DNA from: Lamellibrachia columna
Taxonomy: Eukaryota > Annelida > Polychaeta > Sabellida > Siboglinidae
Reading direction: 5' to 3'
Assembly: GCA_963662155.1 (NCBI GenBank)
Contig: OY759271.1
Span: forward strand, 19,127,229 to 19,191,228
DNA length: 64,000 bases
Made by a program: the position numbers and the translations under genes. Within the stretch, counting starts at the first letter, position 1. Each line of letters begins with the position of its first letter. Positions 20,501-35,200 of the stretch are shown piece by piece. The notes under the pieces are model-generated. The model saw nothing but the letters and a program-made list of their open reading frames with translations. It ran no database searches and had not been told where the DNA came from.

Positions 20501-23500
20501 AATCGAATGCAATCCAACGTAATCCAATGCAATCCAACACAATACACCGCAATCCGTCGCAATCCAACGCAATCCAACGCAACGTTAAGCAATCCAACGC
20601 AATCCATCGCAATGAAAGCAAAGCAAATCAAAACTAAACTAAACTAGATTTAATTAAAATGTATTAAACTAAACTAAGCTATATTAAATTATACAATGAA
20701 ATCCAACAAAATCCAACGGAATCCAAGGCAATCAACCGCAATCCAAAGCATTCCAATGCAATACAACGCAACTCAACACAATCCAAAGCAATCCAACACA
20801 ACCCAAAGTAATCCAACGCAATCCAACGCAATCCAATACAATCCAAACGCATTCCAATGCAATCCAACACAATCCAACGCAATTCAATGCATTCCAACAC
20901 AATCCAACGAAATCCGTCGCAACCCATCGCAATACAACGCAACGTAAAGCAAACCAACGCAATCCAGCGCAATGAAAGTAAAGCAAAGCATATCACAACT
21001 AAACTATACTAAATTAAACTAAACTACACTAAATAATGCAAATCAACACAATAAAACGGAATTCAACGCTATCCATCGGAATCCTAAGCAATCCAACGCA
21101 ATCCTATGCAAGGTAAAGCAACCCAATGCAATCCAACGGAATCCAATGCAATCCGAAACAATCCAATGTAATCCAATACAATCCAACGCAATCCAATGGA
21201 ATACAACGCCATCCAATGTAATCCAGAACAATCCAACGCAATCCAACGCAATCCATCGACATCCGTCGCAATCTTTTGCAATCCAATGCAATCAAAATTG
21301 ATCCAACACAATGAAAGCAAGACAAAGCAAATTAAAACTAAACTAAACTAAATTTAACTAAACTAATCTAAACTTAACTAAACTGAACTAAACTAAACAA
21401 AGCAATCCAGCACAGTCTATCGAAATCCAACGCAACCCACCGCAGTCCACCGGAATCCACCTCAATCCAACGCAATCCACTGCAATCGAACGCAATCCAG
21501 CACAATCCGATGGAATCCAACGCAATCCATCGCAATACAAAGGAATCCGTCACAATCCAACGAAATCCAACGCAATGCAACTCAACGCAAAGCAATCCAA
21601 CGCAATCAAAGGAAACTAAAGCAAAGCAAATCAAAACTAAACTAAACACAACTAAATTGAACTAAATTAAAGTAAGCTAAACTAAACTAAGTTAAACTAT
21701 ATTTAACTAAACTAAACTAAGCAACGCAATCCACCGCAATCGAACGCAATCCAACGAAACTCGGTGCAATCGAACGCAATCCAGTACAATCCAAAGCAAT
21801 TCAACGCATTCCAAAGCAATCCAACGCAGTTCAACACAATCCAACGCAATCGAATGCAATCCAACGCAAACCAATGCAATCCAAAACAATCCAACGCAAT
21901 CCGTCGAAATCCAACGCAATATGAAGCAATACAACGCAATCCATAGCAATGAAAGCAAAGCAAAGCAAATCAAAAGTAAACTAAACTAGACTAAATTAAA
22001 ATATATTAACCTAAACTCAGCTATATAAAATTTAATTAACTAAACTAAACAAAGCAATCCAACAAAATCCAATGAAATCCAACGCAATCCACGGCAATCC
22101 AACGCAATCCAAAGCAATACAATGCAATCCAACGCAAACCAACACAATCCAAAACAATCCAAAGCCATCCAATACAATACAATGGAATAAAATGCCATTT
22201 AATGAAATCCAAAATAATTCAACGCAATCCATCGAAATCCGTCGCAATCCGTCGCAATTCTAGGCAATCCAACGTAATCCAACGCAATGAAAGCAAAGCA
22301 ATGCAGATTAAAACTAAACTAATCTAAACTTAACTAAACTAAACTAAACAATGCAATCCATCACAGTCTAACGGAATCTAACGCAACCCACCGCAGTCCA
22401 CCGCAATCGAACGCACTCCAACGCAATCCAATGCAATCGAACGCAATCCAACAAAATGCAATGCAATCCAACGCAATCCAACGCCATCCATCGCAATCCA
22501 AAGCAATTCGTCATAATCGAACGAAATCCAACACAACACAAAGCAATCCAACGAAATGAAAGGAAAGGAAAGCAAATCAAATCAAAACTAAACTAAATTA
22601 AATTTAACTAAACTAAATTAAGCTATGCTAAACTAAACTAAACTAAACTATACAAAATTAAACTAAGCTAAAGTAAGTGAATCTATATTAAACTAAACAA
22701 AACTAAGCAATCCAACTCAATCCAACACAACCCATAGCAATCAAACGCAATCCAACGCAATCCAACACAATCTAACACAATCCAATGCAATCCAACGCAA
22801 TCCAATGCAATCCAACACAATCAAACGCAATCCGTAACAATCCGTCGCAATCCAACGCAAACCAACGCAACGTTATGCAATTCAACGCAATTCATCGCAA
22901 TAAAAGCAAAAAGCAAATAAAAACAACATTAATCTAAATTAAAATATATTAATATACAAATATACAAATTAAATTAAACTACACTAAACAATGCAATCCA
23001 ACATAATCCAACGTAAAGAAAACAAAGTAAAGTAAAGCAAACAAAAACTAAACTAAACTAAGTTAACTATACTAAACTATACTATACCAAAGTAAACTAA
23101 ACTAAGCTAATCTATATTAAACTAAACTAAACAATGTAATCCAACTCAATCCAACGGAAACCTACGCAATTCACAGCAATCGAACGCAATCCAATTAAAT
23201 CCAATGCAATCGAACGCAATCCAACACAATCCAAAGCGATCCAATGCAATCCAAAGCAATCCAACGCAGTCCAATGGAATACAAAGTAATCGAACGCAAT
23301 CCAACGCAATCCAACACAATCCAACGCAATCCAGTACAGTCCATCGCAATCCGTCGCAATCCAACGTAATCCAACGCAACATTAAGCATTCCAAAGCAAT
23401 TCATTGCAATGAAAGCAAAGCAAATCAAAACTAAACTAAACTGAACTAAATTAAAATATATTAAACTAAACTGAGCTAAATGAAATAGACAATGCAATCC

Positions 23501-24459
23501 AACACAATAAAAAGCAATCCACCGCAATCCAATGCAACCCAAAGCAATACAACGCAATCCAATTCAATACAACGCAATCCAATGCAATCCAATACAATCC
23601 AATGCAATCCGTCACAATCCGTCGCAATCCAACGCAATCCAACGCAACGTTATGCAATCCAACGCAATTAATCGGATTAAAAGCAAAGGAAAGCAAATAA
23701 AAACTAAACTAATCTAAATTAAAATATATTAAACTAAACTATACTAAATTAAAATTAACTACACTAAACAATGCAATCCAAAACAGTCCAACACAGAAGA
23801 AACCAAAGTAAAGTAAAGCAAACCAAAACTAAACTAAACTATCTAAAGCAATCCGTCGGAACCCGTCGCAATCCAACGCATTCCAACGCAACGTAAAGCA
23901 ATCCAACGCAATCCACCGCAATGAAAATAAAGCAAAGCAAATAAAAACTTAACTAAACTAAACTAAACTGAACTAAATTAAAATGTAAACTAAACTATAC
24001 GTAATTAAACTAAACTACACTAAACAATGCATTCCAAACCAATTCAATGCAATCCAACGAAATCCAAAGCAATCCTATGCAGTCCAACGCAATCCAATGC
24101 AATCTAACGCATTCCAATGCAATCCAACACAATCCAAAGCAATCCAATGCATTCCAATATAATCAAATGTAATCCGTCGCAACCCGTCGCAATCCAACAT
24201 GATCCAACGCAACGTCAAGCAATCCAGCGCAATAAAAGTAAACCAAAGCATATCAAAACTAAACTATACTAACTTAAAATATATTAAACTAAATGCAATC
24301 CACTGCAATCCAACGCAATTCAATGCAATCCAACGCAATTCAACGCAATCCAACGAAATACAACGCCATCCAATTTAATCCAACACATTCAAACGCAATC
24401 CATCGTAATCCAACGCAATGAAAGCAAAACAAAGCAAATTAAAACGAAAGTAAACTAAA
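17429..24459 (+). repeat. Bipartite pentamer/decamer satellite array, left segment
   Basis: Head-to-tail satellite. Each unit has an AT-rich spacer of CTAAA/TTAAA pentamers with a core like TTAAAATATATTAAAC, a head AAACAATGCAATCCAACA, a block of CAATCCAACG-type decamers, and a tail like AATCCGTCGCAATCCAACGC then AACGTAAAGC and AAAGCAAAGCAAATCAAAAC. Heads (the A of ATG or its variant) fall near 17734, 17949, 18129, 18468, 18867, 19161, 19482, 19786, 20124, 20467, 20696, 21036, 21400, 21720, 22050, 22351, 22710, 22991, 23134, 23492, 23771 and 24027. Mean spacing is about 300 bp (range about 143-399). Nearly everything obeys a 5 bp period. Units are diverged and differ in decamer number. No host gene is present. 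Confidence 0.95.
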
Positions 24460-26386
24460 TTTACATTACTTACTTACTTACTTACTTATGCCCATCGCCC
24501 CTCTTGGGGCATAGGCCGTCGACAACAGATCGCCAGAGTCCCCTGTCCTGGGCCATCCTCTCTAACTGGTTCCAGGTGTAGCCCATCTTCCTGGTGTCTG
24601 CCTGGAGGTCCCGTCGCCACGTGTTCCTTGATCGTCCTCTTCTCCGTTTGCCTTGAGGATTCCATGTCAGCGCTTGCCTGGTGGTGCTTGTTACTGGTTT
24701 TCGGAGCGAGTGGCCAATCCAGGCCCATCTTCTTCTTCTGATTTCCTCTTCGACAGGTCGTTGTTGTGTCTTTTCCCACAATTCACTGTTGCTGATGGTG
24801 TCTGGCCAGTGGATCTGGAGGATTCTTCTCAGGCAGTTGTTGACAAAGGTCTGCACTTTGTTGATGGTGGTGTTGGTTATCCTCCATGTCTCTGCTCCAT
24901 ACAACAAGACCATCTTCACGTTGGAGTTGAACAACCGGATCTTTGTGCGTGATGACAGTACCCTGGAGCTCCAGATGTTCTTCAGTTGCAGGAATGCCAC
25001 TCTTGCCTTGCCTATCCTTGCTCTGACGTCTGCGTCTGTGCCGCCCCGCTTGTTGATGACACTGCCGAGGTATGTGAAGGTCTCTACCTCCTCCAGTGCA
25101 TTCCCCTCCAGTGTGACTGGGTCAGTGCTGGCTGCATTCATCCTGAGGACCTTGGTCTTTCCTTTGTGGATGTTCAGGCCCACTTGTAAGGAGACAGCTG
25201 CCAGTTATGTCGTCTTGTCCTGCATCTGTTGATGGCTGTGAGACAGCAGTGCCAAGTCATCGGCGAAGTCCAGGTCTTCAAGTTGCGTCCATAGTGTCCA
25301 CTGGATCCCGCTTGTCCTCTGTACTGTGGTAATCTTCATAATCCAGTCAATGGCCAGGAGGAAGAGGAATGGGGACAGCAGGCAGCCTTGTCTTACTCCA
25401 GTCTTTACCTCGAAGCGACAGGTGAACTGTCCTCCATGGATTACCCTACAGCCTGTTCCGTCATAGCTGTTCTTGATTAGGTTGACCAGTTTAGTGGGTA
25501 CCCCATAGTGTCGTAGCAGTTTCCAGAGGGTCTTCCTGTCAACACTGTCAAATGCCTTTTCATAGTCAACGAAGTTCACGTAGAGGGAAGAGTTCCATTC
25601 TAAGGATTGTTCTACTATGATGCGCAATGTTGCGATCTTGTCTAAACATGACCTGTTCTGGCGGAATCCGGCTTGCTGGTCTCTAAGCATTGGGTCGACC
25701 ATATCTTTCATCCTTTCCAAGATGATCCTGTTGAAGACTTTCCCTGGCACTGACAGGAGTGTGATCCCTCTGTAGTTAGCACAATTTCTGAGGTCTCCTT
25801 TCTTGGGGATCTTGATGAGGTAGCCTTCTCTCCAGTCTGCTGGCACTTCTTCCTCTTCCCATATCTTCCCAAATAGAGGGTAAAGTAGTTCCAAGGAAGT
25901 GTCCACAACTGCCTTGAGTGCTTCTGCCGGAATATCATCTGGCCCTGATGCCTTATTGTTCTTCAGCTGTTGTATAGCTTTCTTGATTTCTTCTCTGGCA
26001 GGTCTGTCGCAGTTAATAGGTAGGTCATCTTCTGCTGGGTGGATGACAGGCGGGTTTGGCGGGGCGGGTCTATTCAGGAGTTCCTCGAAATGCTCGGCCC
26101 ATCTGTCCAGCTGTTGTTCATTTCCTATGATAGCATTTCCCTCTTTGTCCTTCACTGGTCGCTCTGGGTGGCAGTACTTGCCTGACAGTTTCCTGGTAGT
26201 GTTGTAAAGCTCTTTCATGTTTCCTCTTCCTGCTGCCTGTTCCGCTTCCTCTGCCAGGCTGTCGATGTAGTTTCTCTTGTCCACCTTTATTCTCTTCTTT
26301 ACTTCTCTGTTGACTTCTGCATATTCTTCTTGCGCTTTTGCCTTTGCTGTTCTTGTGCGGCTGTTGTTTACTTACTGTTTACATTA
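24460..26386 (-). mobile_element. RTE-like LINE, 5'-truncated, inserted into the satellite with 9 bp target-site duplication
   Basis: A minus-strand LINE interrupts a pentamer spacer. TTTACATTA occurs on both sides (24460-24468 and 26378-26386) as a 9 bp target-site duplication. Removing the insert and one copy gives an ordinary spacer (ctaaatttacattaactaatc). The 3' end (left) is a short tetranucleotide tail, (ACTT)n on the plus strand at about 24469-24487, as in many RTE-type elements. The 5' end lies in the linker between endonuclease and RT, so the endonuclease is missing. Its G+C is plainly higher than that of the surrounding array. Confidence 0.9.
24482..26371 (-). pseudogene. LINE reverse transcriptase with one in-frame stop, endonuclease missing
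   Basis: The frame is open from 26371 to 24482 apart from a single TAA at 25205-25207. Counted from the Met at 26284 it shows ASGPDDIPAEAL near 112, YRGITLLSVPGK near 171, motif A FVDYEKAFD at 238-246, motif B GVRQGCLLSPFLF at 296-308 and catalytic FADD at 340-343. After the stop come the TFTYLGS segment and the C-terminal tail with WAWIGH and [14 protein letters not shown], ending near [10 protein letters not shown]. These features suggest an RTE-type LINE. The lone nonsense mutation and the sharp target-site duplication suggest a fairly recent insertion. There is no upstream endonuclease, so it was dead on arrival. Confidence 0.88.
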
Positions 26387-29300
26387 ACTAATCTAAACTT
26401 AACTTAACTAAACTAATTTAAACTAAACTAAAATAAACTATAGAATGCAACCGAGCAAAGTTTAACGGAATCCAACGCAACCCAGCGCAATACACCGCTA
26501 ACCAACGCAATCCATCGCAATCCAATGCAATCCATCACATTCGAAAGCAATCCAAAGTAATCCGTCACATTCCAAAGAAATCCAACGCAATCCAACGCAA
26601 CGCAAACCAATCCACCGCAACGAAAGCAAAGGAAAGCAAATCAAGTCAAAACTAAACTAATCTAAATTTAACTAAACTAATCTAGGCTAATATAAACTAT
26701 ACAAAATTAAACTAAACTAAACTAAGTGAATCTATATTAAACTAAACAATACAATGCAATCCAACTCAATCTAACACAACCCATAGCAATCAAACACAAA
26801 CACAATACAAAACAATCCAATACAATCCAATGCAATCCAATGCAATCCAACACAATCTAACGCAATCCGTCGCAATCCAACGCAATTCATCGCAATAAAA
26901 GCAAATAAAAACAAAATTCATCTAAATTAAAATATATTAAACTAAGGTATACTAAATTAAAATAAACTACACTAAACAATGCAGTCCAACTCAATCCAAC
27001 ACAACCCATAGCAATCCAACGCAATCCAAAGCAATCCAACGTAGTCCAACGCAATACAACACAATACAACAAAACCCAATTCAATCCAATGCAATCCAAT
27101 GCAATCCAACGCAATCCAATGCAATCCAACACAATCCAACGCAATCCGTCAGAATCCGTCGCAATCCAACGCAATCCAACGCAGTGTTATCCAAACCAAC
27201 GCAATTCATCGCAATAAAAGCAAAGGAAAGCAAATAAACTAAACTAATATAAATTAGAATTAAACTGAACTATATTTAATTAAAATAAACTACACTAAAC
27301 AATGCAATCCAACACAATCCAACGCATAGAAAGCAAAGTAAAATAAAGCAAATCAAAACTAAACTAAATTAAGTTAACTATACTAAACTAAACTATACAA
27401 AAGTAAACTAAACTAAGCTAAACTATGTTAAACTAAACTAAGCAATGCAATCCAACTCCAACGGAATCTTACGCAATCCACAGCAATCGAACGCAATCCA
27501 ACACAATCTGAAGCGATCCAATGCAATCCAAAGCGATCCAATGCAGTCCAACGGAATCCAACGCAATCGAATGTAATCCAACGCAATCCAATGCAATCAA
27601 TCACAATATAACGCAATCCAATACAGTCCATCGCAATCCGTCGCAATCCAACGCAACATTAAGCATTCCAACGCAATCCATCGCAATGAAAGAAAAGTAA
27701 AGCAAATCAAAACTAAACAAAACTGAACTAAAATAAATTGTATTAAACTAAGATGAGCTATATTTAATAAAATAAAATAAAATAAACAATGCAACCCAAC
27801 ACAATCCAAAGCAATCCACCGCAATCCAATGAGCCCAAAGCAATCCAAAGAAATACAACGCAATCCTATTCAATCCAACGCAATCCAATGCAATCCAACA
27901 CAATCCAACGCCATCCAACGCAATCCAATGGAATCCTTCGCCAATCAATGTAATCCAGAACATTCCAAAGCAATAAAATGAAATCCAACGCAATACGTCG
28001 CAATCCAACGCAACGGAATGCAATTCAACGCAACACAACGCAACCCAATGCAATCGAACGCAATCCAACATAATCCAAAGCAATACAACGCAATCCAACA
28101 CAATCCAATGCAATTTGTTGGAATCCGTCGCCATCCAACGCAACGTCGAGCAATACAATGCAACCCTTCGCATTAAAAGGAAAGGAAAGCAATCAAAACT
28201 AAACTAAACTAAACCAAAATATATTAAATTAAAATAAACTATATTGAAATAAACTAAACTAAACAATGCAATCCAACACAATCCAACGGAATCCAATAAA
28301 ATCCAAAGCAATCTAACGCAATCCAAAGCAGTACAATCAATCCAACGCAGTCCAACGCAATCCAACGCATTCCAATGCAATCCAAAGCATTCCAATTCAA
28401 TCCAACACAATCCAATGCAATCCGTTCGAATCCGTCGCCATCCAACGCAACGTCGAACAATACAAAACAATCCATCGCAATAAAAGGAAAGGAAAGCAAT
28501 CAAAACTAAACTAAACTAAACTAAATCAAAATATATGAAATTAAAATAAACTATATTGAATTAAACTAAACTAAACAATGAATCCAAAACAATCCAACGG
28601 AATCCAATACAATCAAAAGCAATGCAACGCAATCCAAAGCAATCCAAAGCAGTACAATCAATCCAACACAATCCAACGGAATCCAATGCATTCCAACACA
28701 ATCCGTCGCAACCATTCGAGATCCAGAGCAATCCAACGCAACGTTAAGCAATCCAATACAGCGAAATGAAAGTAAAGCAAAGCAAATCAAAACTAAACTA
28801 AATTAAAATATATTAACCTAAACTAAACCGTATTATATAAAACTAAACTAAACAAAGTAATCCAACACAATCCAATGCAATTCAACATAATTCAATGCAA
28901 TCCAATACAGTCCAACGCAATCCCATGCAATCCAACACAATCCAATGCAATATGTTGGAATCCTTAGCCATCCAACGCAAAATCGAGCAATACAAAGCGA
29001 CCATCGCAATAAAAGGAAAAGAAAGCAATCATAACTAAACTAAACTAAACCAAAATATATTAAATTAAAAGAAACTATATTGAATAAAACTAAACAATGC
29101 AATCCAACACAATCCAACGGAATCCAATACAATCCAAAGCATTCCAACGCAATCCAAAGCAATACAAAGCAGTCCAATCAATACAACGCAGTCTAACGCA
29201 ATCCAACGCATTCCAATGCAATACAACATAATCCAAATCATTCCAATGCATTCCAGTACAATCCGTTGCAACCCGTCGCAATCCAACGCAACGATAAGCA

Positions 29301-29711
29301 ATCCAATACAGCGCAATGAAAGTGAAACAAAGAAAATCAAAACTAAACTAAACTAAATTAAAATACATTAAACTAAACTATACTAAATTATACTAAACTA
29401 AACTAAACTAAATTAAACTATATATTAAACAAAGCTATATTAAATTAAACTAAACTAAACAATGCAATCCAAGGGTAGCCAAAACCATCCACCGCAATCG
29501 AACGCAATACAATACAATCAAAAGCAATCCAAAGTAATCCAAAGCAATCTAACGCAGTCCAACAAAACTAAACTAAATGAATATATATTAAAATAAACTA
29601 ATATAAACAATGCAATCCAACTCAATCCAAAACAACCCATAGCAATCCAACGCAACCCAAAGCAATCCAAAGCAGTCCAACGCAATCCAACACAATCCAA
29701 TGCAATCCAAC

Positions 29712-30983
29712 GCAATCCAACGCAATCCAATGCAATCCAACACAATCAAACGCAATCCCTCACAATCCGTCTCAATTCAACGCAACGTTATACAATCCAA
29801 CGCAATTCGTCGCAATAAAAGGAAAGGAAAGCAAATAAAAAATAAACGAATCTAAATTAAAATATATTAAACTAAACTATAGTAAATTAAAATAAACTAC
29901 ATTAAACAATGCAATCCAACACAATCCAACGCAAAGAAAGCAAAATAAAGGAAAGCAAATCAAAACTAAAATTAACTATACAAAAGTAAACTAAACTAAG
30001 CAAAACTATATTAAACTAAACTAAACAATGTAATCCAACTCAATCCAAAGGAATCCTACGCAATCCACCGCAATCGAACGCAATCCAACGAAATCCAATG
30101 CAATCGAACGCAATCCAACACAATCCAAAGCGATCCAACGCAATCCAAAGCAATCCAACGCAGTCCAACGCAATCCAGAACAGTCCTTCGTAATCCGTCG
30201 CAATCCAATGTAATCCAACGCAACATTAAGCATTCCAACGCAATCCATCGCAATGAAAACAAAGCAAAGCAATTCAAATCTAAACTAAACTGAACTAAAT
30301 TAAAATATATTAAACTAAACTGAGCTATATTAAATTAAATTAATAAAATAAACAATGGAATCCAACTAAATCCAAAGCAATTCACCGCAATCCAATGCAA
30401 CCCAAAGCAATTCAATGCAATACAAAGCAATCCAATTCAATCCAACGCAAACCAATGCAATCCAACGCAATCCGACGACATCGAACGCAATCCAATGGAA
30501 TCCTTCGCATTTTAATGTAATCCAAAACAATTCAAAGCAATCCAATGCAATCCAACGCAATACGTCACAACCAATCGCAACGCAATGCAATCCAACGCAA
30601 GTCAACGCAACCCAATGCAATCGAACGCAATCCAACACAATCCAAAGCGATCCAACGCAATCCAAAGCAATCCAACGCAGTCCAATGGAATCCAACGCAA
30701 TTCAGTTCAGTCCATCGTAATCCGTCGCAATCCAATGTAATCCAACGCAACATTAAGCATTCCAACGCAATCCATCGCAATGAAAGCAAAGCAAAGCAAT
30801 TCAAATCTAAAATAAACTGAACTAAATTAAAATATATTAAAGTAAACTGAACTATATTAAATTAAATTAATAAAATAAACAATGGAATCCAACTAAATCC
30901 AAAGCAATTCACCGCAATCCAATGCAACCCGAAGCAATTCAATGCAATACAACGCAATCCAATTCAATCCAACGCAATCCAAT
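29712..30983 (+). repeat. 1272 bp tandem duplication, copy a
   Basis: This copy matches the next 1272 bp with no difference found in the stretches compared by eye (for example 29761-29900 against 31033-31172, and several blocks between 30021 and 30820 at exactly +1272). It spans several basic units. Boundaries are uncertain by about 20 bp, because flanking decamers are alike. Confidence 0.9.
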
Positions 30984-32255
30984 GCAATCCAACGCAATCC
31001 AATGCAATCCAACACAATCAAACGCAATCCCTCACAATCCGTCTCAATTCAACGCAACGTTATACAATCCAACGCAATTCGTCGCAATAAAAGGAAAGGA
31101 AAGCAAATAAAAAATAAACGAATCTAAATTAAAATATATTAAACTAAACTATAGTAAATTAAAATAAACTACATTAAACAATGCAATCCAACACAATCCA
31201 ACGCAAAGAAAGCAAAATAAAGGAAAGCAAATCAAAACTAAAATTAACTATACAAAAGTAAACTAAACTAAGCAAAACTATATTAAACTAAACTAAACAA
31301 TGTAATCCAACTCAATCCAAAGGAATCCTACGCAATCCACCGCAATCGAACGCAATCCAACGAAATCCAATGCAATCGAACGCAATCCAACACAATCCAA
31401 AGCGATCCAACGCAATCCAAAGCAATCCAACGCAGTCCAACGCAATCCAGAACAGTCCTTCGTAATCCGTCGCAATCCAATGTAATCCAACGCAACATTA
31501 AGCATTCCAACGCAATCCATCGCAATGAAAACAAAGCAAAGCAATTCAAATCTAAACTAAACTGAACTAAATTAAAATATATTAAACTAAACTGAGCTAT
31601 ATTAAATTAAATTAATAAAATAAACAATGGAATCCAACTAAATCCAAAGCAATTCACCGCAATCCAATGCAACCCAAAGCAATTCAATGCAATACAAAGC
31701 AATCCAATTCAATCCAACGCAAACCAATGCAATCCAACGCAATCCGACGACATCGAACGCAATCCAATGGAATCCTTCGCATTTTAATGTAATCCAAAAC
31801 AATTCAAAGCAATCCAATGCAATCCAACGCAATACGTCACAACCAATCGCAACGCAATGCAATCCAACGCAAGTCAACGCAACCCAATGCAATCGAACGC
31901 AATCCAACACAATCCAAAGCGATCCAACGCAATCCAAAGCAATCCAACGCAGTCCAATGGAATCCAACGCAATTCAGTTCAGTCCATCGTAATCCGTCGC
32001 AATCCAATGTAATCCAACGCAACATTAAGCATTCCAACGCAATCCATCGCAATGAAAGCAAAGCAAAGCAATTCAAATCTAAAATAAACTGAACTAAATT
32101 AAAATATATTAAAGTAAACTGAACTATATTAAATTAAATTAATAAAATAAACAATGGAATCCAACTAAATCCAAAGCAATTCACCGCAATCCAATGCAAC
32201 CCGAAGCAATTCAATGCAATACAACGCAATCCAATTCAATCCAACGCAATCCAAT
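30984..32255 (+). repeat. 1272 bp tandem duplication, copy b
   Basis: The second copy of the preceding block. A third, diverged start continues at 32256 in the same +1272 register (the phrase CCCTCACAATCCGTCGCAAT, with the shared CACAATCCGT beginning at 32305), then drifts with base changes such as AATGCAATCC to AATGAAATCC at 32276. Confidence 0.9.
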
Positions 32256-35200
32256 GCAATCCAACGCAATCCAATGAAATCCAACACAATCAAACGCAAT
32301 CCCTCACAATCCGTCGCAATCCAACGCAACGTTATACAATCCAACGCAATTCGTAGCAATAAAAGGAAAGGAAAGCAAATAAAAAATAAACGAATCTAAA
32401 TTAAAATATATTAAACTAAACTATAGTAAATTAAAATAAACTACACTAAATAATGCAATCCAACACAATCCAACGCAAAGAAAGCAAAATAAAGGAAAGC
32501 AAATCAAAACTAAAATTAACTATACAAAAGTAAACTAAACTAAGAAAAACTATATTAAACTAAACTAAACAATGTAATCCAACTAAATCCAAAGGAATCC
32601 TACGCAATCCACAGCAATCGAACGCAATCCAACGAAATCCAATGCAATCGAACGCAATCCAACACAATCCAAAGCGGTCTAACGCAATCCAAAGCAATCC
32701 AACGCAGTCGAACGGAATCCAACGCAATCCAGTACAATCCATCAAAATCCGTCGCAACCCAACGCAATCCAACGCAACATTAAGTATTCCAACGAAATCC
32801 ATCGCAATGAAAGCAAAGCAAATCAAATCAAAACTAAACTAAGCTAGACTAAATTAAAATTTATTAAACAAACTAAGCTATATTCAATTAAATTAACTAA
32901 ACTAAACAATGCAATCCAACAAACTCCAACGGAATCCAACGCAATCGAATGAAATCCAAAGCAATCCAATGCAATCCAACGCAATCCAGTACAATCCATC
33001 TAAATCCGTCGCAACCCAACGCAATCCAACGCAACATTAAGTATTCCAACGCAATCCATCGCAATAAAAGAAAGCAAAGCAAATCAAAACTAAACTAAAC
33101 TAGACTAAATTAAAATTTATTAAACTAAACTGAGCTATATTAAATTAAATTAACTAAACTAAACAATGCAATCCAACAAACTCCAACGGAATTCAAAGCA
33201 ATCCACTGCAATCGAACAGAATCCATCCCAATCCCATGGAATCCAACGCAACCCAACGCAATCCAAAACAATCCAAAGCAGTCCAATGCAATCCACATAA
33301 TCCAATGCAATCCAACGCAATCCAATGCAATCCAAAATAATCCAAAGCAATCCGTCACAATCAGTCGCAATCCAACGCAATCCAACGCAACTTAAAGAAA
33401 TCCAACGCAATCCATTGCAGTGAAAGCAAAGCAAAGCAATTCAAAACTAAACTAAACTTAACTAAATTAAAAATATATTAAACTAAACTTAGCTATATTA
33501 AATAAAATAAAATAAAATAAACAATGGAATCCAACCCAATCCAAAGCAGTCCACCGCAATCCAATGCAACCCAAAGCAATTCAATGCAATACAACGCAAT
33601 CCAATTCAATCCAACGCAATTCAATGCAATCCAACGCAATCCGACGCCATCCAACGCAATCCAATGGAATCCTTCGACATTCAATGTAATCCAAAACATT
33701 CAAAAGCAACCCAATGCAATCAAACGCAATACGTCACAATCCAATGCAACGCAATGCAATCCAACGCAAGTCAACCCAAAAACTAAACTAAACTAGAATA
33801 AATTAAAATGTATTAAACTTACTAAGCTATATTAAATTAAATTAACTAAACTAAACAATGCAATCCAACAAACTCCAACGGAATCCAAAGCAATCCACTG
33901 CAACCGAACACAATCCATCGCAATCCAATGCAATCCAAAGCAACCCAACGCAATCCAAAGCAATCCAAAGCAGTCCAACGCAATCCAACATAATCCAATG
34001 CAATCCAGTGCAATCCAATGCAATCCAAAACAATCCAACGCAATCCGTCACAATCCGTAGCAATCCAACGCAATCCAACGTAAAGTAAAGCAATCCAACG
34101 CAACCCATCGCAATGAAAACAAAGGAAAGCAAATAGTAACTAAGCTAATCTAAATTAAAATATATTAAACTAAATTATACTAATTTAAACTAAACTACAC
34201 TAAACAATGCAATCCAACACAATCCAAAGCAATCCAACGTAATCCAATGCAACCCAAAGCAATCCAATGCAATAAAACGCAATCCAATTCAGCACAATGA
34301 AATCCAATGCAATCCAACGCAATCCAAAGCCATCCAACTAAATCCAATGGAATCCTTCGCCATTCAATGTAATCCAAAACAACCCACAGCAATCCAATGT
34401 AATCCAACGCAATACGTCGCAATCAAACGCAACGCAATGTAATCCAACGCAATCAAACGCAATTCAACGCAACGAAATGCAATCGAACGCAATCCAACAC
34501 AATCCAAAGCAATACAACTCAATCCAAAGAAATCCAATGCAATCCAACGGAATCCAACGCAATCCAATGCAATCCAACGCAATCCAATGCAATCCAACAC
34601 AATCCAATGTAATCCAGTACAATTCATAGCAATCCTTCGGAATCCAACGCAATCCAACGCAACATTAAGTATTCCAACGCAATCCATCGCAATGAAAGCA
34701 AAGCAAAGCAAAGCAAATCAAACCAAAACTAAACTAAACTAAACTAAACTCAACTAAAATACATTAAACTAAACTGAGCTATATTAAATTAAATTAACTA
34801 AACTAAATAATGCAATCCAATGCAATACAACGCATTCCAATACAATCCAAAGCAATGCAACGCAATCCAAACCAATCAAACGCAGTCCAAAGAAATTCTT
34901 CGCAATCCAATGCAGTCCAACGCAATCCAATGCAATCCAACACAATCCAAAGCAATCGAATGTAATCCAATACAATCCAAAGCAATCCGTCGGAACCCGT
35001 CGCATTTCAACGCAATCCAACGCAACGTAAAGCAATACAAAGCAATTCATCGCAAATAAAAGTAAAGGAAAGTAAATCAAAACTAAACTAAACTAAACTA
35101 AATTAAAATATATTAAACTAAACTAAACCATATCAAACTAAACTAAACAATGCAATCTAACACAATCCAAAGGAATCCAACACAACCCAAAGCAATCCAA

